A stretch of DNA of 64,000 nt from an uncultured Veillonellaceae bacterium (GTDB taxonomy: Bacteria; Bacillota; Negativicutes; Selenomonadales; Selenomonadaceae): the NCBI GenBank assembly GCA_900314825.1, contig OMWS01000001.1, positions 32,460-96,459 of the forward strand. Direction: 5' to 3'. The notes under the pieces are model-generated. The model was not told the DNA's origin, did no database searches, and saw only the letters and a program-made list of their open reading frames with translations. Below, piece by piece: positions 16,456 through 24,879 of the stretch; the stretch's first letter is position 1, and each line of letters starts with the position of its first letter. The position numbers and the translations under genes were made by a program.

Positions 16456-17238
16456 ATGGATCTTTTTACATTGTTGCAAGACCATGCAGCTGTCTTCCTG
16501 CTCCTGCTCACGCGCACGAGCGGGCTCTTCATGATTGCGCCGTTTTTCGGCAGCATGAACATCCCGATGCAAGTCCGCGCAGGCGCCTCGCTTGCCTTTG
16601 CTGTCGTGTTGTTTCCTGTTGTGGACGGTCTCAGTACTGTTGCGGCACCGACGACGCTCCTTGCTTATACGGCGGCGGTTATCGCAGAACTTTTTGTCGG
16701 CTGGCTCATCGGCTTCGTGGCTTATGTCTGCTTTTCTGCCATCCACATGGCAGGCAAGGTCATGGATATGCAGGTGGGATTCGCCGTCGTCAATGTCATG
16801 GATCCGACTTCCGGTCAGCAGATTCCGCTCATCGGAAGTTTTCTTTATAATCTCTCCATCATCGTCTTCCTTGTGACGAATGGCCACCATATGCTCATCA
16901 CGGCACTCGCGGAAAGCTTCCATCTTGTGCCGCTCATGACGATGCAGCCAAACCTGTCACTCTCGATGATCATGGTGAATTTCGTCTATGGCGTTTTCGT
17001 GACAGGGATGAAGGTCGCAATGCCGGTGACGTTTGCCATCTTGCTCGTGAATGTGTCGCTCGGAATCCTCGCGCGCACGATGCCGCAGCTTAACATCTTC
17101 GTCGTCGGCATCCCGATGCAGCTCATGGTCGGCGTCGGCGTGCTTGCGATGCTCTTGCCGTTCTATGTGATGTTCCTGGGAGGCATGTTCGATGAGATGC
17201 ATGGAAAAATCTCGATCGCTTTGCAGGCATTGCAATAG
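16456..17238 (+). CDS. fliR: Flagellar export gate protein FliR
   Basis: 260 residues from ATG 16456 behind AGAGGGGAAG. Multispanning protein with LTRTSGLFMIAPFFGSMNIP, the conserved QVRAGASLAFAVV, and later VNVSLGILARTMPQLNIFVV and GIPMQLMVGVGVLAM. FliR completes the FliPQR channel. Its last 47 bases overlap the apparent start of flhB in another frame. Confidence 0.95.
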   Translation: MDLFTLLQDHAAVFLLLLTRTSGLFMIAPFFGSMNIPMQVRAGASLAFAVVLFPVVDGLSTVAAPTTLLAYTAAVIAELFVGWLIGFVAYVCFSAIHMAGKVMDMQVGFAVVNVMDPTSGQQIPLIGSFLYNLSIIVFLVTNGHHMLITALAESFHLVPLMTMQPNLSLSMIMVNFVYGVFVTGMKVAMPVTFAILLVNVSLGILARTMPQLNIFVVGIPMQLMVGVGVLAMLLPFYVMFLGGMFDEMHGKISIALQALQ

Positions 17239-18343
17239 GGACGACGATATCACAAAGCGTCGGTTCCGCTTTTCGCTCCAGCGATTTGCGGATGACAACA
17301 AGACCGAGGAGCCGACGGCCAAGAAGCGCGCAGACGCCGCGAAAAAAGGGCAGGTCGGCAAGAGTCAGGAAGTCAGCACGGCGTTCGTGCTGCTCATCGC
17401 GTTTATTGTCATCAAAGTGCTTTGGGAGCGCATCTATGCGAATCTAGCGGAGTACGCGGTTTACATCTTCGGCCATCTGAATCAGACCGTCGATGTCGAG
17501 ACCGTGTTGCAGCTTTTTCTCGGCATGATCATCATTCTGGCACGGACCGCGTTTCCCATTATGCTTTCCGTCATGATCGTCGGTCTCGCCATCAACATCG
17601 CACAAGGTGGCTTCATTTTCAGTACGGAAAAGATCAATTTCGATATTACGAAATTGAATCCGATCAATGGCTTTGGCCGCTTTTTTTCCAAGCGTGCGCT
17701 CGTCGAGCTTGTGAAGTCGCTCTTAAAAATTGCGATCATCGGCTTTTTCATATACAATTACCTCAAAGGTGAAATCCTGACGATGCCGCAGTTCATTTTT
17801 TATGACCTCGGAACATCGCTCCAGAAGATTTCCGATATCATCTTCGGACTGGTGTTTCAGATCATCGGCGTCATTATGATTTTGGCTTTTGCCGATCTCG
17901 CATATCAAAAATGGCAGACGACGCAGGACCTCAAGATGACGAAGCAGGAAGTCAAGGACGAGTTCAAGCAAACAGAAGGCGATCCGCAGATCAAGGGCAA
18001 GATCCGCCAGAAACAGCGTCAGATGGCCATGAGCCGCATGATGCAGGAAGTGCCAAAAGCGGATGTCATCGTCACGAACCCGACACATTTCGCGGTCGCG
18101 CTCAAGTACGAAAAAGGCATGATGGCGCCGCAGGTGCTCGCAAAGGGCGCGGATTTCGTCGCGCAGAAGATCAAGAGCGTCGGGCGCGAGCACGATGTGC
18201 CGCTCGTCGAGAACCGGCCGCTCGCGCGCGCGCTGTATGCGTCGGCGGAGGTCGGCGACTACGTGCCGCGCGAGCTCTACCAGTCCGTGGCGGAAGTGCT
18301 CGCGTACGTCTATCGTCTGAAACATCGCCGGCGCCAGGCGTGA
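17192..18343 (+). CDS. flhB: Flagellar export switch protein FlhB
   Basis: 383 residues from ATG 17192, which has GGGAGG eight bases upstream but lies 47 bases inside fliR. The usual FlhB N-terminus only begins around residue 22 (RFRFSLQRFADDNKTEEPTA), with no ATG, GTG or TTG between, so either an N-terminal extension or a rare start (ATC 17249) is used. Four transmembrane helices follow, then the cytoplasmic domain with the self-cleavage site NPTH at 296-299 in VIVTNPTHFAVALKYE. FlhB sets substrate specificity together with FliK. Confidence 0.93.
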   Translation: MRCMEKSRSLCRHCNRDDDITKRRFRFSLQRFADDNKTEEPTAKKRADAAKKGQVGKSQEVSTAFVLLIAFIVIKVLWERIYANLAEYAVYIFGHLNQTVDVETVLQLFLGMIIILARTAFPIMLSVMIVGLAINIAQGGFIFSTEKINFDITKLNPINGFGRFFSKRALVELVKSLLKIAIIGFFIYNYLKGEILTMPQFIFYDLGTSLQKISDIIFGLVFQIIGVIMILAFADLAYQKWQTTQDLKMTKQEVKDEFKQTEGDPQIKGKIRQKQRQMAMSRMMQEVPKADVIVTNPTHFAVALKYEKGMMAPQVLAKGADFVAQKIKSVGREHDVPLVENRPLARALYASAEVGDYVPRELYQSVAEVLAYVYRLKHRRRQA

Positions 18344-18385
18344 CGGCGCACCCTATAGATTTTCTCAAAAGACAAGGAGGAACGT

Positions 18386-20479
18386 ATGGCTTCACCCATC
18401 GCCGCATCGGCCGGCATGTTCGGCAAGGGCAGCTTTGTCCAGAAGTACAGCGACGTCATGATCGCCGTGGTGATCGTCATCATCGTCGTGATGATGATCA
18501 TCCCGCTGCCGACGCTCTTGCTCGATCTTTTGATTTGCCTGAATATCACGATCGCGCTCCTCGTCGTCATGTCCGTCATCTACAACAAGGAAGCGCTCGA
18601 TCTTTCCATTTTCCCGTCCCTGCTCTTGATCACGACGCTGTTCCGCCTCGCGCTGAACATTTCTTCGACGCGACTCATCCTCTTGGACGGCTTTGCCGGC
18701 GAAGTCATCACGGCATTCGGCAACTTCGTTGTCGGCGGTAATGCCGTCGTCGGCTTCATCATGTTCATGATCCTCGTCGGCATCAACTTCATCGTCATCA
18801 CAAAAGGTTCGGAGCGTGTCGCAGAAGTCTCGGCACGTTTCACCCTCGACGCGATGCCAGGCAAACAGATGGCCATCGATGCCGACCTCAACCAAGGCGC
18901 CATCACGGATGAGCAGGCGAAGGAGCGCCGCATCAAGATCCAGCGCGAAGCAGATTTCTTCGGCGCGATGGATGGTGCTTCGAAGTTCGTCAAAGGCGAT
19001 GCCATGGCGGCGATCGTCATCATGTTCATCAATATTACGGGCGGCTTCGTCATCGGCATGCTGCAGCGCAACCTCACGGCGGTGCAAGCACTCCAGCAGT
19101 ACACGCTGCTCACCGTCGGCGAGGGCCTCGTCTCGCAGATTCCGGCGTTGCTCATTTCAACGGCGACGGGCCTCATCGTCACGCGTGCGGGCGCGGAGGG
19201 CAACCTCGGCATGGATCTCGTGTCGCAGCTGTTCCACAACGACCGCATCTTCTACATTTTGGCAGGCGTGCTCGCGTTCTTCGCACTCGTGCCGGGCCTT
19301 CCTGGCATTCCGTTCACCGTGCTTGCCGTGCTCTGCTTTTTCATCGGGCGCGAGCTCAAGAAGCAGACGACGGCGATCATGGAGGAAGCGGCAAAACCGG
19401 AGGAAACACAGGCGAAAGTCCAGAAGAAGAAGGCGACGAGCCCCGAGAACATCGTCTCGCTCCTCCAAGTCGATCCGATGGAGCTCGAGATCGGCTACAG
19501 CCTCATCCCGCTCGTCGATACGGGGCAGGGCGGCGACCTCCTCGACCGTATCGTCATGATCCGCCGCCAGTGCGCGCTCGAGCTCGGCCTCGTCGTGCCG
19601 ACGATCCGCATCCGCGACAACATCCAGATCAAGCCGAATGCATATATCATTAAATTGAAGGGCGTCGAGATCGCAAAAGGTGAACTCATGCTCGATCATT
19701 ATCTCGCGATGAATTCCGGCACGGTCTTCGAGGAAGTGCCGGGCATCGAGACGACGGAGCCGGCGTTCGGCCTGCCGGCGCTCTGGATTCCTGACAGCGA
19801 ACGCGAGCAGGCGGAGCTCAACGGCTACACGGTCGTCGATGCGGTCTCCGTGCTCGCGACGCACCTCACGGAAGTCATCAAGAGCCATGCCGCCGAGATC
19901 CTCGGCCGTCAGGAGACGCAGAACCTCGTCGACAACCTCAGCAAGGCGAACGAGGCGCTCGCCAAGGAGGTCGTGCCCGACCTCGTCACAATCGGCGAAG
20001 TGCAGAAAGTCTTGCAGAACCTCCTCGCGGAGCGCATTTCCATCCGCGACATGGAGACGATCTTCGAAGTGCTGTCGGACTATGCGCGCGCGACGAAGGA
20101 CACGGAAATTCTCACGGAATACGTGCGCCACGCGATGGCGCGACAGATCACGCAGGCGAACGTGCAAAACGGCCAGCTGCCGTGCATCACGCTCGATGCC
20201 GCGCTCGAGAACCGCATCGCAGGCGCCGTGCAGCGCACGGATCGCGGCTCGTATGTCAGCTTCGATCCCGACTCGATGAAGAAGCTCGTGGCGGCGCTCG
20301 ATACGGAGCTCCAGAAGCTCACGAACATGGGCTACCAGCCCATCGTGCTCACGAGCCCGGCGGTGCGCCTCTATTTCCGCAAGCTCGTCGAACGCAGCGT
20401 GCCCGGCATCATCGTGCTGTCGCAGGCGGAAATCGAGTCGAGCGTCGAAATCCAGATCCTAGGGGTGGTGAAGATCTAA
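18386..20479 (+). CDS. flhA: Flagellar export gate protein FlhA
   Basis: 697 residues, the usual length. Eight N-terminal membrane helices, the conserved FHIPEP-type cytoplasmic loop region with VAEVSARFTLDAMPGKQMAI and QREADFFGAMDGASKFVKGD, then the large cytoplasmic domain (about 340-697), with EPAFGLPALWI and LVVPTIRIRDN. FlhA forms a nonameric ring that receives chaperone-substrate complexes and uses the proton motive force. An AAGGAGGAACGT site precedes the ATG. Confidence 0.97.
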   Translation: MASPIAASAGMFGKGSFVQKYSDVMIAVVIVIIVVMMIIPLPTLLLDLLICLNITIALLVVMSVIYNKEALDLSIFPSLLLITTLFRLALNISSTRLILLDGFAGEVITAFGNFVVGGNAVVGFIMFMILVGINFIVITKGSERVAEVSARFTLDAMPGKQMAIDADLNQGAITDEQAKERRIKIQREADFFGAMDGASKFVKGDAMAAIVIMFINITGGFVIGMLQRNLTAVQALQQYTLLTVGEGLVSQIPALLISTATGLIVTRAGAEGNLGMDLVSQLFHNDRIFYILAGVLAFFALVPGLPGIPFTVLAVLCFFIGRELKKQTTAIMEEAAKPEETQAKVQKKKATSPENIVSLLQVDPMELEIGYSLIPLVDTGQGGDLLDRIVMIRRQCALELGLVVPTIRIRDNIQIKPNAYIIKLKGVEIAKGELMLDHYLAMNSGTVFEEVPGIETTEPAFGLPALWIPDSEREQAELNGYTVVDAVSVLATHLTEVIKSHAAEILGRQETQNLVDNLSKANEALAKEVVPDLVTIGEVQKVLQNLLAERISIRDMETIFEVLSDYARATKDTEILTEYVRHAMARQITQANVQNGQLPCITLDAALENRIAGAVQRTDRGSYVSFDPDSMKKLVAALDTELQKLTNMGYQPIVLTSPAVRLYFRKLVERSVPGIIVLSQAEIESSVEIQILGVVKI

Positions 20480-21934
20480 TTGCAGATCAAAGTCTATAAA
20501 GCAGCGACGATGAAGGAAGCCATGCAGCAGGTCAAAGACGACCTCGGCGCGGATGCCGTCATCTTGCATACGAAAAAATACCGAGAGGGCGGCATCCTCG
20601 GCTTCAATGCGAAGGAAGTCGTCGAAGTGACGGCGGCCATCGAGGATACGCCGGAGCCGCCAAAGAAAAAGATGCCGGCAAAGAAACCGGCGAAACCGGC
20701 AAGCCGGATCGATGTCGTGTCCGAGCCGGAATCATCCGTCGTCCCGCCCGTGACGACGGCGCAGCGCAGCCAGGGACTGCGCACGTACGGCACGCAGCAA
20801 CAAGAGACGGATGCAGCGGCAGAGGCGGAGCGCCAGGCGGCGCAGGCGCGTTTTGACGCTATGGTGGAGACTCTTGCGAAAGGCGGCGTAGATGCTGCAC
20901 CGAATCCGCATATCATCAAGGCGGAAGCCGTTCAACAACCGGGACCGGCGGTTCCGCCACAGGCCGCGCAAGCCGCACCGTTACAGCAACCGCAGATGGG
21001 AGCACAGCCATTGCAAGCAGCCCCGGAGTCGCAACCAGCAGGAGACCGTGATGCCATGAACGAAGCGGATGCCAAGAAAATCCAAGCACTGCAAGAAGAA
21101 CTCGCGCAGATGAAAACGCTGCTCGCGCAAGTGATGGTGAAAGACCAGCCGAAAGGCGTCCGCACGCTCGCGGAAGCACTCAAAGAGCAGGAGGTCACGG
21201 AAGACATCCAGAAGGATCTGGCCGCGACAGCGGCTGCCGGCGATACCGTGCGCGACAGCCTGACGCAGGAAGCGCATGACGCGCTTGCGGATTACCTTTC
21301 GAAAAAAGTGCAGTTTTCCGCCGGTCTCGAACCGCGCGCGGACGAACGCCAGCCGGAAATCGTCGCGCTCATCGGCGCAACGGGCGTCGGCAAGACGACG
21401 ACGCTTGCGAAGATCGCCGCGCGTTTCGTGCTCGAGCAGGGCATCGACGCCGCGCTCATCACGGCGGACACGTATCGTATCTCGGCGGTCGAGCAACTCA
21501 AGACGTATTCCGATATCATCGGCCTGCCGCTCGAGATCGTCTATTCGCCGCAGGAACTCAAGACGGCGATTCACAAGTTCCGCAAGAAGGACCTCATCCT
21601 CATCGACACGGCCGGCCGCAGCCAGCACAATGAGTTCCAGATGAAGGAACTGAGCGATTTCCTCGCTGTCCATTCGCGCATCGCGCGTTATCTCGTCATG
21701 AGCGCGACGACGAAGAACCGCGACGCGGCGGATATCCTCGAAAAATTCTCCGTCTGCAATCCAGATCATGTCATCTTCACGAAAACGGACGAGACAGCGA
21801 GCGTCGGCCTCATTTTGAATTTGCTCTACGAGAAAGACATCCGTCTCGCGTTTTTGACGAACGGGCAGAGCGTCCCAGATGACATCGTGCCCGCGACGCC
21901 GGATGCGCTCGCGGATCTTCTGTTGAGGGAATGA
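20480..21934 (+). CDS. flhF: Flagellar positioning GTPase FlhF
   Basis: 484 residues, TTG start directly after the flhA stop. N-terminal MQIKVYKAATMKEAMQQVK and GADAVILHTKKY are typical of FlhF; a long Ala/Gln/Pro-rich linker follows (to about 260). The C-terminal SRP-type GTPase has the P-loop ALIGATGVGKTTTLAKIAA, the DTYRISAVEQLKTYSDI box, LILIDTAGRS and VIFTKTDETA. FlhF marks flagellum position and works with FlhG encoded next. Confidence 0.95.
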   Translation: MQIKVYKAATMKEAMQQVKDDLGADAVILHTKKYREGGILGFNAKEVVEVTAAIEDTPEPPKKKMPAKKPAKPASRIDVVSEPESSVVPPVTTAQRSQGLRTYGTQQQETDAAAEAERQAAQARFDAMVETLAKGGVDAAPNPHIIKAEAVQQPGPAVPPQAAQAAPLQQPQMGAQPLQAAPESQPAGDRDAMNEADAKKIQALQEELAQMKTLLAQVMVKDQPKGVRTLAEALKEQEVTEDIQKDLAATAAAGDTVRDSLTQEAHDALADYLSKKVQFSAGLEPRADERQPEIVALIGATGVGKTTTLAKIAARFVLEQGIDAALITADTYRISAVEQLKTYSDIIGLPLEIVYSPQELKTAIHKFRKKDLILIDTAGRSQHNEFQMKELSDFLAVHSRIARYLVMSATTKNRDAADILEKFSVCNPDHVIFTKTDETASVGLILNLLYEKDIRLAFLTNGQSVPDDIVPATPDALADLLLRE

Positions 21935-21936
21935 GC

Positions 21937-22881
21937 ATGGATCAAGCAGAACGTTTGCGTGAGCTCGCAAAAAACCGCCCGCCACAGGAACCTGCTGCGG
22001 CGGGCGTCTCGTATATCACGCCGCCGCCGGAAGTCGTGCATGCACCGCAGTCCTCCGCACCAACGGCTGCCTTTGGTAAGGGCACGCGCGTCATCGCCGT
22101 CACGAGCGGCAAGGGCGGCGTCGGCAAGACGAATTTCACGGTGAATCTCGCCATCGCGCTCCGAGAGGCGGGGAGCCGCGTGCTGATCCTCGATGCCGAC
22201 CTCGGCATGGCGAATGTCGACATCGTCATCGGCTCGTCATCAAAAAAATTTTTGCTGAACCTCCTCGACGACGGCGTCGAGCTCGCGGACGTCCTCGTGC
22301 ACGGGCCGTACGGCGTCGAATTCATCCCCGGCGGCTCCGGACTGGAGAAAGCGCAGACGCTCCATGATGACGAGCGCCGGATCCTTTTGGAAAAACTCGC
22401 AGGCGTCGGCAGCCTCGCGGACATCATCCTCATCGACACGGGCGCAGGCCTCGGCAAGAACGTCATGGATTTCATCCTTGCGGCCGGCGAAGTGCTGCTC
22501 GTCACGACGCCGGAGCCGACGTCGCTGACGGATGCGTATGCCGTCATGAAAGCGTACAGCCGCTATGCGGAGCACCCGGACTTGCAGCTCGTCGTCAACC
22601 GCGTCTATGACGATCGCGAGAGCCGCGACGTCACGGCAAAGCTCCAGCAGACCGCCGAGCGCTTCCTGCACATGGAAGTCGGCTGCCTCGGCTACCTCTA
22701 TGAGGATACGAGCGTCATGCGCGCCGTGCGGAGGCAGACGCCGTTTTACGTCGCCACGCCGGACGCCATCGCTTCGCGTTGCGTCCGCGCGATGGCACAA
22801 AGCCTTCTTTATGGGACTCCGGTCGTAGTCGAACGCGGCTGGCGCGGATTTTTACAAAGGATTTTCCATTTTTCACGTTAA
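21937..22881 (+). CDS. flhG: Flagellum number regulator FlhG (YlxH, MinD-like ATPase)
   Basis: 314 residues from ATG 21937, seven bases after GAGGGA; the ATG at 21931 abuts that site and is less likely. The N-tip LRELAKNRPP matches the FlhF-activating segment of FlhG. Deviant Walker A TSGKGGVGKTNFTVN, LILDADLGMANVDIVIG, and IILIDTGAGLGKNVMDF follow. FlhG stimulates the FlhF GTPase and limits flagellum number. It overlaps no gene and is followed by the PilZ gene after 18 bases. Confidence 0.94.
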   Translation: MDQAERLRELAKNRPPQEPAAAGVSYITPPPEVVHAPQSSAPTAAFGKGTRVIAVTSGKGGVGKTNFTVNLAIALREAGSRVLILDADLGMANVDIVIGSSSKKFLLNLLDDGVELADVLVHGPYGVEFIPGGSGLEKAQTLHDDERRILLEKLAGVGSLADIILIDTGAGLGKNVMDFILAAGEVLLVTTPEPTSLTDAYAVMKAYSRYAEHPDLQLVVNRVYDDRESRDVTAKLQQTAERFLHMEVGCLGYLYEDTSVMRAVRRQTPFYVATPDAIASRCVRAMAQSLLYGTPVVVERGWRGFLQRIFHFSR

Positions 22882-22899
22882 ACATGGAGGAACTTTTCT

Positions 22900-23589
22900 A
22901 TGGCAGGCGAATTACTAAAAGCAGGAACTGTATTGAAGATCGGCCAGCGCATCGAGTTCTATGTCGAGAATGATGACAATCGCTACGCGAGCCGCATCGA
23001 GGACATGACGAAGAAAGAGATCGTCGCCGCCCTGCCTGTGAACCGGCAGCGCGTGCCGATCATCCCGCGCACAGGCTCGCGCATTTACGCGCTCGCCGTC
23101 GGCGATCAATGCCGCTACCGGTTTTTCTCCACGTATCTCGGCACGTCGAAAGTCGATGGGCGCATCCCCGTCTGGAGGATCACGCGCCCCGAGACCGTCG
23201 AGCGTCACCAGAACCGCGAGTTCGTACGCGTGCGCGTCGACCTGCGCGTGCGGGCACGGCTCGTCGGCGACGATGGGTCGATCGGCGACGCGATCGAAAC
23301 GCGGACGATCGATCTTTCCGGCAACGGCGTCGCCATCGTCCTCAAAAAGCCCGTCAAAGTGGACAGCCAGATGGCGCTCGAGATCTTCGATATTCCAGAA
23401 GTGGGAACCTTGGAAATCATGGCGCGCGTCGCACGCTGCCAGCAGGTCATGATCGATGAAGAGCACGCGGTGTATCACGTCGGCGCGCTTTTAGAGCATC
23501 TTGACCGCCGCACGATGAACCAGGTCGTGCGCTATCTCTTCACCGTGCAGCGAAAGGCCATCGCCAAGGGCATCTCCGGGAACTTGTGA
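22900..23589 (+). CDS. PilZ-domain flagellar brake protein (YcgR-like)
   Basis: 229 residues. The N-terminal half is a YcgR-like beta domain (IGQRIEFYVENDDNRYASRI). The C-terminal PilZ domain carries both c-di-GMP binding motifs: the RxxxR in RHQNREFVRV near 105-110 and the (D/N)xSxxG motif as DLSGNG near 143. On binding c-di-GMP such proteins act on the switch and slow or bias the motor. Its place inside the fla/che operon supports that role. ATGGAGGA lies upstream. Confidence 0.9.
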   Translation: MAGELLKAGTVLKIGQRIEFYVENDDNRYASRIEDMTKKEIVAALPVNRQRVPIIPRTGSRIYALAVGDQCRYRFFSTYLGTSKVDGRIPVWRITRPETVERHQNREFVRVRVDLRVRARLVGDDGSIGDAIETRTIDLSGNGVAIVLKKPVKVDSQMALEIFDIPEVGTLEIMARVARCQQVMIDEEHAVYHVGALLEHLDRRTMNQVVRYLFTVQRKAIAKGISGNL

Positions 23590-23614
23590 TTGCGTTTTTA
23601 GAGGGGGTAGCAGG

Positions 23615-24853
23615 ATGATTCGTATCCTGATTGCCGACGATTCCGCGTTCATGCGGAAAGTTTTGACGGACTTGTTCAAAAAACAGCCCGATTTCGAGGT
23701 CGTGGGTACGGCAGTGAATGGCCGTGATGCCGTGGAAAAAGTCAAAGCGCTGCATCCTGATCTCTTGACGCTCGACGTGCAGATGCCCGTCATGGACGGG
23801 CTCAACGCGCTCGCCGTCATCATGGAGACGGCGCCGATGCCGGTCGTGATGCTTTCGAGCCTCACGCAGGAAGGCACGGACGAGACGATCCGCGCGCTGT
23901 CGCTCGGCGCCATTGATTTCATCAGCAAGGCGGGCGGCTCGATTTCGCGCATTGACACGATCGAGAGCGACATCCTCGCAAAATGCCGGGCAGCCGCGAA
24001 GGCAAACGTCAAACGCGCGCTCACGGGCACGCGGGCGGCAGAGAAGGCGGAGTCGGAACGGCTCGCGAAGGAAAAATCCGCACCGCTCGGTGTGCGCCAT
24101 GTCGCGCTTCCGAAGCGCACGGGCCTGAAGTTCCCTCAGAAGTCCGGTTTGCCGGAGCCGCAGCCAAAGGCCGCAAGCCCCTTCGCCAAGCGTGAAAATC
24201 CATTGCTCGCCCGCCGCAAGCCGACGCTCACGCCCCATGCGACCCCGTCGCCTGCGGCGGCGCCAGCCGCTTCCGGTCATGGCAGCAGCAAGCTCGTCGC
24301 CATCGGCACATCGACGGGCGGCCCGCAAGCGCTGCAGAATGTCATCACGCGCCTGCCCGGCGACCTGCCGTGCGGCGTCGTCGTCGTGCAGCATATGCCG
24401 GCAGGCTTCACGAAGTCCCTCGCGAACCGCTTGAATACGCTTTCGAAAGTGGAGGTCAAGGAAGCGGAAGACGGCGATATCATAAAGCCCGGGCACGTCT
24501 ACATCGCGCCGGGCAACTATCACATGCGCGTCACCTCGTCGGGCGGCACGCGGAAGATCGTGCTCGGGCAGGACCCGCCGGTCGGCAATCATCGCCCAGC
24601 GGTCAACGTGCTTTATGATTCTGTCGCGCCCGTCGGGAAGAATCTTGTGGCCGTCATCATGACGGGTATGGGCAGCGACGGCACGGAAGGCATGAAGAAG
24701 ATCAAAGCGCAGGGCGGATATTCCATCGCGCAGGACGAAAGCACCTGCGTCGTCTACGGTATGCCGAAATCCGTCGTCGACGCCGGCCTCGCTGATGAGG
24801 TCCGGCCAGTCACAGACATCGCACGCGCCATCGTGGTTGCGGTTGAGAAATAA
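23615..24853 (+). CDS. cheB: Chemoreceptor methylesterase/deamidase CheB
   Basis: 412 residues. Receiver domain at 1-120 with ADDSAFMRKVLTDLF and phospho-acceptor Asp54 in LTLDVQMPVMDG. A long Lys/Pro/Ala-rich linker (about 130-225) is followed by the esterase domain: Ser233 in AIGTSTGGPQALQ, His in VVQHMPAGFTKSLA and Asp in MTGMGSDGTEGMKKIK, completing the catalytic triad. It removes methyl groups from receptors. The matching methyltransferase gene cheR is not in the window. Confidence 0.96.
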   Translation: MIRILIADDSAFMRKVLTDLFKKQPDFEVVGTAVNGRDAVEKVKALHPDLLTLDVQMPVMDGLNALAVIMETAPMPVVMLSSLTQEGTDETIRALSLGAIDFISKAGGSISRIDTIESDILAKCRAAAKANVKRALTGTRAAEKAESERLAKEKSAPLGVRHVALPKRTGLKFPQKSGLPEPQPKAASPFAKRENPLLARRKPTLTPHATPSPAAAPAASGHGSSKLVAIGTSTGGPQALQNVITRLPGDLPCGVVVVQHMPAGFTKSLANRLNTLSKVEVKEAEDGDIIKPGHVYIAPGNYHMRVTSSGGTRKIVLGQDPPVGNHRPAVNVLYDSVAPVGKNLVAVIMTGMGSDGTEGMKKIKAQGGYSIAQDESTCVVYGMPKSVVDAGLADEVRPVTDIARAIVVAVEK

Positions 24854-24879
24854 AGGGAAGCAAAGGGGAGGACACCAAT

